NCBI GenBank assembly: GCA_963930775.1
Contig: OZ005689.1
Span: forward strand, 36,524,851 to 36,588,850
Source: Cliona cf. orientalis
Lineage: Eukaryota; Porifera; Demospongiae; Clionaida; Clionaidae
Direction: 5' to 3'
Length of the DNA: 64,000 nucleotides
Shown: in pieces, positions 1-11,815 of the stretch
Numbering within the stretch: position 1 is the first letter of the stretch
Layout of the letters: each line of letters starts with the position of its first letter
Position numbers and translations under genes: made by a program
The notes under the pieces: model-generated
Database searches by the model: none
What the model saw: only the letters and a program-made list of their open reading frames with translations
What the model was told of the DNA's origin: nothing

Positions 1-1186
1 GGATCATGCGTTGTATTCGATTAATTACAGTATTTGAAATATGAGGGTAGGGAGGGATAGAGATTGTGTGCCCACATCAGATAAGGCCACACAAATAATT
101 TTTTTGAACTACTATGAAATAGTCAGTCAGTCCGATGAATGATAATTAATTAATTAAACCAATTACAAGTGTCAGTATTTCTATGTAAACTTGTAGTATT
201 CCAGTTGTCAAGGGGGTTGTGCTAGTAGATTAAAAATACATTTTTAAGACAGTCCCATTAAAAGCCTGAGTCCATACATATGCCTGTATATTATAGTAAC
301 CTAGGCTATTGGATGCTTTACAGTCAGTGTGGTTAGTTCAAATAAACATTTAATTCTGAGTGGCCTAAGCATATTTGAAATAATTATGGTGAGCCTGGCA
401 CAGATTTAGGGATAGCTAAAGTTAAACCCATTACAAAAGCGTGCTTCCACATACTACAACAAAGAGTTGTTTGACTTATCTTTCGAAAATCCATAACAAT
501 ACAGGCCAATGATATCACCGCCCCATTCTCCAGCCGGCAACAATCAGAACTATCAGAAAAAAAATAGAGTTAAAAAAATCTTAGAAAAAAGTGGATCATT
601 TCACTTTCCTTTTGAGGGGGGGGGGGGGGGGGGGGGAGGGGGCATCTGTGCTTACATCTGATATTGGTAGATTAAGGCAACATAAAAAACACACCACACA
701 AGAAAAATCAATCAAAGCACTTTCCTGGAGCCGAGGGGGGTTCAATAGAGTCCACTTTTTTTTCGATTATGCAGGCATCAAATATCTGTAGAAATGAGAG
801 AGAGAGAGAGTAAATTCACATCATAATAATATTATGTACATTTATTAAAAGCACACATAAATTGAAGATGATTATTATATTATATTAAAATTAATTCATT
901 AAAAGCACACAGAAATTAAACATTATTATGTGCATTATTAAAAGCACACGCAAATTAAACATTATTAAACTACAAGTTGCTATTTATACACTCTAATGAT
1001 TTCAACCCGTCACAGGCGTCTGTCCACAGAGCGAACCCCACAGATAACAGACATCGCCCCGAAGGACTCCGGAGCACACTAAACGCATGAACCGTGTGCC
1101 TCAGGCTTGAAAAACATTGGAGATCATAGCAACGTCTATGATACCAGGCCCACCGCCCCTTATGGTAAAGAAAAATTGTAAGAACA

Positions 1187-1382
1187 ACTGCCCTGCAAGA
1201 GAGCTGGACATACACCAAAGTAAATAGCCACGGACTGCCACCCCAGCATAAGCCGGTATACCCTCAATGCATACCACAGCCGAAACTGCCCTGCAAGAGA
1301 GCCAGACATACACCAGGAATAATAGCCGCGGACTACCACCCCAGCATAAGCTGGTATACCCTCAATACATACCACAGCTGAA
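1187..1382. repeat. 98-bp tandem repeat, two copies
   Basis: Unit 1 runs 1187-1284 and unit 2 runs 1285-1382. Both start ACTGCCCTGCAAGAGAGC and contain CCACCCCAGCATAAG and GGTATACCCTCAAT. The copies differ at scattered sites, so the duplication is not very recent. Overlapping minus-strand open frames are simply read through the repeat and are not taken as genes. Confidence 0.8.
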
Positions 1383-3413
1383 CTCAACGAAACTACGCGA
1401 GCCATCAATTCCCCTCTCTTGCTCGAGCCATGCATACCTAAAGACATGTACATATATTCTGTGACAATGAGCCAATTATCCCCGAAGGAAGCTCATTTGT
1501 CACTACTACACAGATCAACTGGTGTGCCTTCAACAAGCAGTGCCAATCCATTGACAGGCCGTGGGGCAACTAAAGTGTCCAACACCCAAGAAGTCTATAG
1601 CCAAGATCACCACCAACATCCTACGGCCCCACATACCGTTAATGCAGGGGCAGTGATCCCAACCGAGGCTGGATGAGTGGAGGACAAATCAGTTGGCCAC
1701 GGCTAGTCCGTGGATGATAGACGCTTGTCAAGGACACACCAGTCGCTCAGCGCCCCAAGAAAGAGGAAGGAATGGCAAATTTTTTTAACTTTACTTGGGG
1801 TCCTTTAGACTCGCCAGAAAATATTATGGTGAGCCCAGCACGGATTTAGCTATCTACGGTAAGCATTACTCTCAATACATACATTTTGCAACAAACAGGA
1901 CGCGAAAATAGCCTATCAAATTCAAATAATAATTTGTACAAGTTACTTATCTTTCACAAGTCCGCGAAGATCCGAGCCGATGAGATTCTCCTAGCGCGCG
2001 ATGGCTATCCGCGCGCGCTGACCCATTGCCGCAGGTATCCATCGACATAAAACAGCTCCCTCTTTTAGATCGATTTTTAGCCTTGCTCTTGACAGTTCAC
2101 GTGGAGGTCCCAGCTGGCAGTGATCTGATTGGTCCACGGATGGAGTTCAAAACGCACAATCATGTTCATGTACTAGTGCGCATGCGTGATTCTTGCCGAA
2201 AATTGTGATAATTATAGCAGATGAGTGCAAGTATCTCCATGATCTTGTTATACAATAATAATAATAATAATTATTATTATTAAGTTTAATGACAGTCGAG
2301 GCCAGGAGGCCCAATAGTCAGCATGGTATAAGCATTACAAAAAGAGTTAATGGCAGTTAATGAGAGTTAGTGAGAGTCTAGATCTGCTCTTTTCTCAAAA
2401 GCTACTGAAATAAATTTGCTGAGCAAGTAGATTAAGTGTTTATCGTTACTACGTGACATAAATCTCCACTTATCAATATCTGTGAGGTAGGGGAAACTTA
2501 TGTTATTTGTTTACTGTAATCAAAGAATTTTTGCCTTTCATGCGTGTATAGACTGCAACTGAACAAAAATGGACTTCATCTTCCATAATAATAAATAATA
2601 TATAGATTACGATAATCATAGTACATAATAGTTTTATTTAGTTGAGAATTGAGTCAGTATTAATTTTACAATCTTGCAGGAGTAAATCTTGGATGGATGT
2701 GCCTCTCCTTCAAGTCTCTGAAAATGCCCTGCATCATAAATAACACATCCATACAATAATATCATATTATTATAATATACTATAAATAACAATATGTTTG
2801 GATACATCCCAACAATAGGCAAGGTTTCATCCAGTGGAGGGGGGAGCTTCCCCTCCAAAACTCCCTAGCTCCCCCCAAACCTAATTACAATAAGTTACCA
2901 AATCAAACCACTAGCATTAAATTTTGTTTTAATAATCCGGAGGATCTTTAAATAAATTTTCTTAAAGATACGTCCCAAGGAACTTGGCGTGCTGAATAAG
3001 CCTATATACTCATTTATCGTGCTTCCACTCCAAATTTTTGTTGCTAAATAAAATCCTGATAGGGGTATATAGTGACGTGTGTGGGGGGGGGGGGGGGGGG
3101 GGGGGGGCTGTACGTATACATTGAGCGTACCTCAGCACTGGAAGACCAAGTTTATAGAGTTGGTAGCGATGTTGTAGCCAACGTTCTTCTTCCCCCTTGC
3201 CTCTATGATGGTTGCAGCTTTAATTCTTTGAGCCAGTCTGTCTGGTCTGGATGTGGTACTGACGAGGACCAGCACACGAAACAGACTCAGCTCTGATAAA
3301 TGAACAACCTATAGAGGTGTACATTAGAGCAATAATTATCATCGCTGGTACCAAAATTAATGCTGGGTAAAGAAATGATGACGCTGCAAAATCCTATAGT
3401 ACTAATACAATAT

Positions 3414-3535
3414 TTGTTGGTAGTTGACTTCTATTCATCATTGGCCTAGTTTATGATGACCCAACCCCTTCCCATAGTCGGTAAATTGCCTATAAAAACT
3501 TTGGTTGCTAGGCAACTACCAACAATTCTAAATTG
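3414..3535. mobile_element. Small TIR element carrying an X-box-like palindrome
   Basis: About 122 bp bounded by TTGTTGGTAGTTG and its inverted complement CAACTACCAACAA. The right end includes GTTGCTAGGCAAC at 3504-3516, a near-perfect palindrome resembling the RFX-factor X-box. Two further copies are at 27598-27709 and 53042-53152. The element has no coding capacity and is a MITE. Confidence 0.75.
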
Positions 3536-3566
3536 TGTACACATGTATATACACTTAGTATACTAT

Positions 3567-3694
3567 GTTTGCTGACTTGGCACTTTTGCAATTCCATATT
3601 AGGTAGCTCAAAGGTTGTGTGGTGCTGTACTGAAACAGCTGACTGGTCTTTGTGTTGCCTTATATGGAATTACAAAAATGCAAAGTCAGCAAAC
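3567..3694. mobile_element. Palindromic MITE (GTTTGCTGAC family)
   Basis: About 128 bp; ends GTTTGCTGACTTGGCA and its near inverted complement TGCAAAGTCAGCAAAC, so the whole element can fold as a hairpin. The same family is at 18191-18318 in block A and 45481-45608 in block B, in the opposite orientation. Confidence 0.75.
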
Positions 3695-4199
3695 TCATTA
3701 CTCATGTGTGCATACATGACCAGTGTATACCTATAATACTAGTGACATGCAGGGCCTGTTTGGGGCGAGCCTGAGCTGAGCCTCTGAAAGTCTCTGTCAG
3801 TAGCTGCTACTCGAAAACTTTAATAAAACCATAGCACGATAAATCTTGAAGACTACTGGTATAGATCCAAGCAAACAATGATAGACAGTCTCATAGTGCC
3901 GTGTAGGCCTGTAGGTCTACAGCTGCATGATAGTCCCCTTCCATCCTTCAGTACCGACAGTCAATATAAAGTTTTACCAGAGTCATCAGTGAGAAGTACG
4001 TCTAGTCTATCTTTATCGTATTCTTAGCTGGTCAGCACAGCTGGCACCACGTGGCTGCAGGACTGTACATATCTGTTTACACAGTGACATGGTGTTAAGT
4101 GGTTGATAAGCATACCAGGGCTGATAACGTGACGTCATTCAGACGTTTCGCGTTTACACGGGCCCTGCAGTAGTTCAACACTCTTATGGCTAATCTACT

Positions 4200-4426
4200 C
4201 TTGGCATTATGCATTGAATAGGCACTGTCGACAAAAAGGTACTATTTGTGACACCCATGGACCGTGTCCATCGATTTGATGCACAATGAAGCCAGTTTTT
4301 CGCCCATTTCGATTGATTAATTGTGTTTATGTGTCGCTTAGATGCCTACATCGTGAGATATGGCGATTTTTGTGCTCACGAGACACCACTGACTACTTTA
4401 CCCCCTTGCGCATGCGCGCGGGGTAA
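4200..4426 (-). mobile_element. Truncated Helitron-like element, GGGGTAA end only
   Basis: Matches the right part of the elements at 17539-18128, 20225-21077 and 28830-30497, and finishes with the same TTGCGCATGCGCGCGGGGTAA end. The CTAGAGCTC end seen in the other copies is missing. The inner boundary is approximate. Confidence 0.55.
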
Positions 4427-6196
4427 TTAAATTTCATTCTATATTATTTAAATGGCAGCCTCAGCTCCTTTTCAATTGGACAAGTCCAGAGGAGGTTCGA
4501 CATGCAGGATCAAAAGGTCAGCAATAACCCCCGTTAATGGTATTTTGACCATGAATTTAATATTAAATTTAGCCTCTGTCTTGATTTATCGTGGTGACAG
4601 GTGTTGCTTTTTCCAAGGATACAGGGCTCGAACTAGTATAATAGATACGAGGAAAAACATGATAGAGACACTTTTGTAGCAAGATAGCTGGGGTACATGC
4701 AGTGGTGAAATCAGTACTCCCATACAAGCAAATAGGAGCACGTGATTCGCCAATTGTGACCTTTGACCCAGTCAAATCTTCTCTGGGACAAATCTATAAT
4801 GGCCGGTATTGATGAGCTGCATATGCAAAAATTAATTAATGATATTCAGTCACACCGAATCGAATATAATGCGATCTATGGGAGAAGCGTCGATTCCCAC
4901 CAACGGGTGTGACAGGAGCCTGGTCGGAACTTCCTGAAAGGGTTCTGAATATCATTTGCATCTCATTATAATTCATTCACACATTAATATGCAATCCTCC
5001 TATTATCAGGAATAGTCCAATTGTACATCACTAACTGGTTACCTTACCTCACGTACTTATTTCATCCGTGATACAGAAGCACGTCCATCATGTTGAGCTG
5101 GGGCTGTGGGTCCTTGCTGTGATCGGATCAACTGTAAAGGACGGCACCCACCCTCTGCGATTGTGAATCACTCCTATGGACGACCAGGTGTCCTCCACAA
5201 GTCATTCGCTATAAAGCGTTTATAACACAAGCGAGTTGTTCTGATTATGGGCGTGGCTATATTGACGACCTTTTACCACATGCATCATTATCATGTACCG
5301 CTACACAGAGAAAACAAGTGTGCTATTTCAACACACAAAAATGTGCTAAACCAATGTCTCCAGTTTCAGCACGTTGCACATGTGCTAAATTGGAAGGTGT
5401 GCTGAATGAGCACATGTGCTATTCTAGAAGTGTGCTAAACTAACACATGTGCTTATCAAAATGTGTGCTAACATAGCACAATGAAGTGTGTTGATGCTAC
5501 TTGACAGCGGAGCAAAACTCAGATATTCAACATATAATACAAGTATGTTTAATGTCACAATCATGGGATAATGTGGCTAGTATGCATGATCATCTATTAA
5601 CAGTACAGGCTCACAAAATATAGAGACATAGTTCATGCACAAACAGTATCCTGCCTGGGCAAGATTGTCCATCAGCACCGTGCGCATGCGCAGATGGAAG
5701 CGGTTGCAGAGGCCACACCCCTTGGCAAAGCAAGCAAGTGTGCTAATATGGCTCTGCTCGAACGTTGCTACCGGACTACTGACAGGTATGAACAGACCTC
5801 GCCTCTCGCTTCGCTCGAGGCTCGGTGGCTAGCGCCAGCGCCTGCTTAGCAGGCCTTTCGAAACGCGCGGCGCTTTCGCGCCGATCGTTCGATCGACAAT
5901 GCGTCTCTAGCTAGCTGTAGCTATGGCCCGAGGCGTTCTTCTTTGTGCACACGTTACTTTTTTGTGCACACGGCCCTACAGTTCTGACCAATCCTGAGCC
6001 TTGTAGTGCGGCTCGTTCATAGCAACCGGGCGCATCCAAGACGCGTATCCATGCCCTCATGTAATGACACGGACTATATAAGAAAAATGATCGTCTGAAA
6101 AATATTTTTCGTTGTATATAGTATAATTATTAGTACCAAAAAGCATTAGGAATAGTAAAACAGATGGATAAACATAAAAGATGCTTAAAAATGCTA

Positions 6197-6547
6197 TACC
6201 ATAGAATCCCACGATTACGCCCCCCCCTCGTGCATAAGCCCCCCTCCATTTTTAGCTCAAGTTCCTGCATAGGTACTTTTGTCTCGCGTATAAGCCCCCC
6301 CTCTCCCTGACTGTAAAATGGAGCCCATAAATCAACAAAAACAGTAGCTACAACTAGCAAACTAGCTATTTGTGTCATATGCCTTACTTTGTCGTTTTTC
6401 TCGAGTTTTGCTCACCAAACGTGGCATTCGACGGTCGGTAATGGTTGTCACACGGAAATGTAAGAATCCCGCGTATAAGCCCCCTCCCCACTTTCGCCCA
6501 ATCCTAGCATGCACAAAGGGGGGGCGTAATCGCGGGATTCTATGGTA
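6197..6547. mobile_element. 351-bp TIR element, TA target type
   Basis: Starts TACCATAGAATCCC and ends with the inverted complement GGGATTCTATGGTA. The subterminal sequence is C-rich on the left and G-rich on the right. The termini include TA, fitting a TA-duplicating (Tc1/mariner-like) MITE. There is no coding capacity. Confidence 0.75.
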
Positions 6548-9500
6548 CTACTACTTACACGATCAGAAGACCTAAGCCATAGTCTAGTAATAGAAATAAA
6601 ATTGTGTGCATGCACATGCACACATACCTCTCTGTAGTTATACTTCCTAGCAGCTGGGTTTTTGTCTCCTTAGCCGCTTTTTATTATACTGAATGCATCT
6701 GATTGGCTCCTTTCTTATATGCATGTGAAATGCAAGTCCATGATATTCCCGACAAGGGAGCTTATGATTTATTAATTTTCATGGGTATTTCATGGACTGA
6801 TAAGACTACCTACATTGTACATGTACTATAACTATGCTAAATTGGCAATCGGTAACACGGCACTTGTCCGCTGTAGAGAGGTTGTCCGCTTCTCGGAGGG
6901 TCCATTATCAGAGGCTCAACTGTACACACTTATTTAAGTGTATTTCATAAGTGTGAGAAAGGGGTGGATCAACAAGAGACCCATACATATATCAATCCAT
7001 AATATTCCAATATTATTATGGTACCATCTACCTTCTTTGATCTATATGATGATAATTTGGATTTTGGCTCACAAGGTAGATCACACGACAAGGTCAAAGG
7101 TTAGAGTTTACATGAGCACTATAAGCATAATGATCAGGACTGGGCTTGAGCCAACAATACCAGTCCAACAGCAACACTGAGTTCTCTTAAAATTACTTTC
7201 GATTGATAGATAAGCTTTATTAGTAAAGATTTACAGCCACCATGCACTTTGTTCACTGTGGTGTGTTTGAAAAACTGATTATTAGAAGCTAAGTGCACAT
7301 GACATGTTTACTGCATTGCCCACACATGGTATATGTTGTTTTACACATGTACATGTGCATGACATTGTACATTATAGGTCATGCATGCAATTTGCATACC
7401 AAGCTCCCACTCTTTTCTCGTGTATTGTAAAATTAATATTGGGGAGTCGCGACTATATTTGGCTAATCAAAGTTTATGGATGAACATAGAATGGACAGGC
7501 TTTTTATAATAGTCTACTAAGTAATCTATTAAATACAGATTATCTTCCTAAGATTTTATGGATTGGCATCTCATACATTGCTTACAATTTCTTTTATGCT
7601 TTATTTCCGATCCAGGTGATCATGGAAGCATGCCACAAAAATGCAGCACATACATTTCCAATGTGAAAGATATATACATGCAGAGACAAGTCGAACATAA
7701 AAAGCAGCTTCCCATTTGCCACTCAAAGAAATTGGTGAGGTTAGAATTAGTAGAGAGAGAGAGAGGAGAGGGCTACTCTACTGATTTTCAGAGAGGCAGA
7801 GAAGTAGTCAAGGTAGAGGGCGACTCTACAAACATGCAGGAGGATAGAAAAGGCAAGGCTATCAAACACATTCCCCTAGCTTATGATGATCTCTTTAAAG
7901 TGGAGAGTGGAAAGAGTGTCAAGATCCTTGTAGAGGGCGATGCTGGCATAGGCAAGACCTCTCTCTGTATAGCAGTCTCTGAGAACTGGGCAAATGGGGA
8001 CCTCCAGCAGTTTGACTTGGCTCTTTACTTACCACTTAGGTTGGTAGGCTCTGCAGCCTCCCTTTCTAACTTGCTGAAGTTCCGAGACCCTTGTTCTACT
8101 CAAGCAATGCCTGATTCTGAAAGCAATTACCTTTCTAAATTGCTCAATTTCCGAGACCGTTGTTCTACTAAAGCAATGTGTGATGAAGTGGTTGAATATT
8201 TTCAAGGAGAGAAACGAAAGAAGCTGCTTATCATTGCTGATGGATGGGATGAGCTTGAATCTAAATTAGAGAAAGGGTCTTTTTTGGATAATCTGTTATT
8301 CAATTCAGTGATGTCAGTTGTAGTTACCTCTCGACCTTCAGCTTCTGCTTCACTTCGTTATCATTCTAATATTAATCGATTTGTTGAGGTGCGTGGCTTC
8401 AGCAAAGAGCACATTGAAGAGTACATCGAGTCTGAGATTGACAAGGAAAAGGCAGGTCGCCTCTTAGTGCAGTTAAAGGACAATCCAGTAGTTGAGAGTG
8501 TGTGTTGTGTTCCCTTCAATTGTGCCATTATTTGTCACTTGTGGAAACATGATGTGAAAGCCCTTCCCACCACCATGACAGAGCTGTACAAAGAAATAAT
8601 TCTCTGGTTTATCTATCAGGTATCACGTGATGATAACAAAACTCTGTCGGCTGATTTTAAATCACTCCCTGAGTCATGGTGGTGTCTGTGTAAGTTTGCT
8701 TTTATATCATTGGAAATGGATAAACTTGTCTTTTCTCAAGATGAGCTAGAGGAAATCTTCCCTGAAGGCTTAGCTCTAGATAAAGAAGAAGAACGCTTTG
8801 GCCTACTACAGCAGACCAATTTAGTGGGTGTTGGCAAATCATTCCACTTTCTCCATCTGACCTTCCAGGAGTACCTTGCTGCCCTGCACCTTGCAAGTCT
8901 GGAACCAGATGACCAGTGCAAGTTCTTTCAGTTGCATAAGCAATTTGATCAATGGTCTCCTTATCGTTTTGAAATGGTACAGAGGTTCTTTTTTGGCATT
9001 AATTCCTCTAAATTCAATAAAGAAATGAGCTCTGTTATTGAGCAGTCTTTGACATGTGTACACAGCTGTTTGTCTAAATGCCACTGTGCTTTTGAAGCCA
9101 ATAGTGACTTCATATATAATGATATTGCTGAACATTTACTCTTGTGCTTTTTATTCAAAGTTTACTTTGGTGATCCTCGTACTGCTTTTGACCGTAGTGT
9201 CATACTCCATGTTATTACCAACATGAAGGAGTATGATAGTGGTTGTTTAATTGTCAAGCTTAAGTATGCTAGTGAAGACCAAATCAAAAAATTATTGGAT
9301 ATGAAAACTAACAAGTTGAAGATGATTGTTGATTTAGATCTGAGTTATAGTAGACTAACAGTCTCTGGTCTGCAGAGCTTAAAAGATGCAGTACTTGGCA
9401 AGCAGTTAACTCAGTTGGAGACGCTTAAACTGGAGGAGTGTCCCATCAGTGATGCTGAGGCTATTATTAGCTTTGTAACAGCTGTAGAAACTAACTGTCC

Positions 9501-9776
9501 TAACCTATTGGATTTTTCGGTCAGCTACATTAAGGATTCTAGTTGGTCATCGATAGATGTTAACCACGAGGATGACAATGGAGATCTGTTATATATAAAA
9601 AATTTAGATGACAAAGATGTGACTAATTTGATTGAGAGTCTACGCAAACCAGATAATGCATTAGCTCTAGACTGTCTGGAAATGAAGGACATTCATGCCC
9701 CTGGTTTTATTTATTTGGCTAATGCTATTTCTTCAGGAAAGCTTAAGATTGCTAACATGCTGCACCTTTTTTCTTA

Positions 9777-10595
9777 CCCACTAGGCCTTGAAGGAGCCAT
9801 AATTATTGGTAGAATTCTCAGTAGTAGAAACTGCCAACTGTCATCCATTATGTTAGTTGACTGTCAGCTAACCACAGCAGTAGGTGGTCTCCAAAATACT
9901 GACTCTATAATATGTTGTGAAACTGTAGGTAAACAAATTTATCAAATGGCTAGAAATATACGTAGTAGCACCATAATAGATCTTTGTCTTGCTGAGAACA
10001 GCTTTACCGGAAAAGGTATTCACATTCTATCCAGCTTCATCTGCTTGTGTCCAAATGTGAAGAAGCTTATTACCATGAACTGTAAAATTACTTCTGATGA
10101 TCTCATTTAGCTTCTTGACAAACTTACTCAACTAAAATCTTCATCACCTTGTCTTTATAGTAACCTAGGTAGATGGAATCTTGGCAACAACCCACTAGGC
10201 CTTGCAGGAGCCATAGGTGTTGGTAGAATTCTCAGCATTAGAAACCGCCAACTGTCATCCATTACTTTAATCAACTGTCAGCTAACCACAGCAGTAGGGG
10301 ATCACCAAGATACTGATTGTGAGAATGTAGTTGAACAACTTTATAAAATGGCTAGAAATACACATAGTAGCACCATAACAAATCTTTCTCTTTCTGGGAA
10401 CAGCTTTACTGGAAAGGGTATTCACATTCTAGCTGGCTTCATGTACTTGTGTCCAAATGTGGAGGAGCTCTCTACCGAGGACTGTGACATCACTTCTGAT
10501 GACCTCATACAGCTTCTTGATGAACTTACTAAACTCAAATCTTCATCACTTGGTCTTTGTAGTAACCTAGATACATGGAATCTTCGCAACAACCA
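9777..10595 (+). repeat. In-frame tandem duplication of an LRR segment
   Basis: A segment beginning CCCACTAGGCCTTG recurs at 10191, 414 bp (138 codons) after its first occurrence at 9777, and the frame is kept. Both halves encode PLGL-x-GAI, QLTTAVG, NSFTGKGIHIL and ITSDDLI. Copy 2 at 38941-41997 has a single unit. The premature TAG at 10108 lies in the first unit; the second unit has the intact CAG. Confidence 0.9.
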
Positions 10596-11277
10596 ACTTG
10601 ATGATGGCAGAGGTTTGTCTTTTCTAGAGAAACACTTACCATCACTGTTCCCTTGCTGTCATGAACTTGGCCTTCCCAGTAAGATGGTGGAGACAATACC
10701 GACGCTGAAAAAGAAACTGAGTGAGGGTCGTTTGAGATGGCTGGAGTATGAAAGAAAGGTGAGCTGCTTTGTGTACATGTAAATTAATGCAAGGTATGTG
10801 TAGCTCTGCTTGGTGAAACGTGAAAGCTTTGGCCTGTATAGTAATGATTACACTTATCATGGGCATAGGAAGCTGGGGGCAAATTCCACGCTCTCCCTTA
10901 TTATTGGAAGAAAAGGGCAGAGCCCCACACCCTTAATCTCCATCCAAGTATAATTAGAATACAGACTTTCCAAATAGTCCATAATATTTGAATAAGTATG
11001 ATATAGCATCCAAATCTATGACTTCCTATTCATTCTTTCACAAAAAAAAACAACGCTTGTATGTACTATGATAGTAGCCTTGATTGTGCAAAAATGGGCA
11101 TGTTTTTTTATCAAGAGTGGGTATATATAATATTCAGATATCTGACCCTTATAACCATAACCGTAACCTTAGGTATCTTCCTATGGCTATGCTTGTGGTG
11201 TTGTGTATATATATACTAGATGTTGCATATTTATTGATATGAAGGTGTTTCTTGTCCAGCGATCCATTGAGGACAGA

Positions 11278-11445
11278 GACGACAATGATGACAGTAAGTA
11301 CGGTGAGCACAGCGATGACAATGATGACAGTGAGTATGGTGAGCACAGTGATGACAATGATGACAGTCAGTACGGTGAGCACAGTGATGACAATGATGAT
11401 AGTAAGTACAGTGAGGACAGTGATGACAATGACAGTGAGGACAGT
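11278..11445 (+). repeat. 36-bp coding minisatellite (acidic 12-residue repeat)
   Basis: Four full units and a partial fifth, encoding variants of DDNDDSKYGEHS, lie in the second exon of NLR copy 1. The units start at 11278, 11314, 11350, 11386 and 11422. Most units contain CAGTAAGT or CAGTGAGT, which resemble splice donors. The NLR copy 2 tail at 41923-41997 has only a short DSDDSIDSD stretch. Confidence 0.9.
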
Positions 11446-11479
11446 TTAAATCAACAGGCACAACAAGTGTCTTCATTAG

Positions 11480-11815
11480 AAAATAAATTGGGTGGTTCAT
11501 GGTGTGTGGCTTTCGTTGAAAACACTTTGTTCAGAAGTTTGGGTCATTTGCTGACCACCTGTGCCTTTCATGCCTCGTGATAAACAAGAGACTTGAGACT
11601 TGGAGTCATGAAGGATATAGTGTGTAGGTGTAGCAATAGCTCCCACAGTTCAGCTGACTCATCATTGATCATTGCCTTTGTATAAATCTATAAGAACTGC
11701 TGATTTAGCTTAGCATGGCCTGCTCCCAAAGCATGTTTAATACATAGTTGTGTGCAATTAATATACATTCTTGTGGTTACTGCATTTCATAGCGCTACAA
11801 TAATATTATTATTAT
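11480..11815 (+). mobile_element. 336-bp retroposon-like insertion in an NLR exon
   Basis: The insertion is flanked by perfect 13-bp direct repeats GTGTCTTCATTAG (11467-11479 and 11816-11828). Removing it and one repeat joins the frames exactly: QQVSSL continues into AATCSQS. It starts AAAATAAATTGGG and ends in a TAATAATATTATTATTAT tail. A homologous segment sits at about 15026-15345 just after an ATTATACAG acceptor-like site, and again at 42905 in block B. The long duplication and A/T-rich tail fit target-primed retroposition; the source may be a terminal exon or a SINE-like family. Confidence 0.75.

Larger units (their letters stand above)
1..7180. other. Gene-poor left flank with repeats
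   Basis: No coding region can be supported here; all open frames are short and lack family motifs. The stretch holds a G run at 616-636, a GA microsatellite near 797-812, a two-copy 98-bp tandem repeat, a 25-G run at 3083-3107, two small TIR elements (3414-3535, 3567-3694), the right end of a Helitron-like element (to 4426), a block rich in TGTGCTAA-like words (about 5380-5490) and a TIR element at 6197-6547. Short ATG-to-donor segments at 4452 and 5693 could be first exons but nothing downstream matches them. The long G runs may be poorly resolved in the assembly. Confidence 0.6.

Noticed and set aside
4452-4515. Possible first exon, ATGGCAGCCTCAGC to AAAG/GTCAGC
   Set aside because: No in-phase downstream exon or family similarity; it follows directly on a transposon end.
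5693-5784. Possible exon MEAVAEATPLGKASKC... ending at CAG/GTATGA, perhaps upstream of NLR copy 1
   Set aside because: Its phase (two leftover bases) does not fit the NLR exon at 7616, which needs one, and no equivalent exists upstream of NLR copy 2.
11231-11500. Minus-strand His/Cys-rich frames opposite the acidic repeat
   Set aside because: They are shadows of the 36-bp coding repeat in the NLR exon; composition follows from the repeat.
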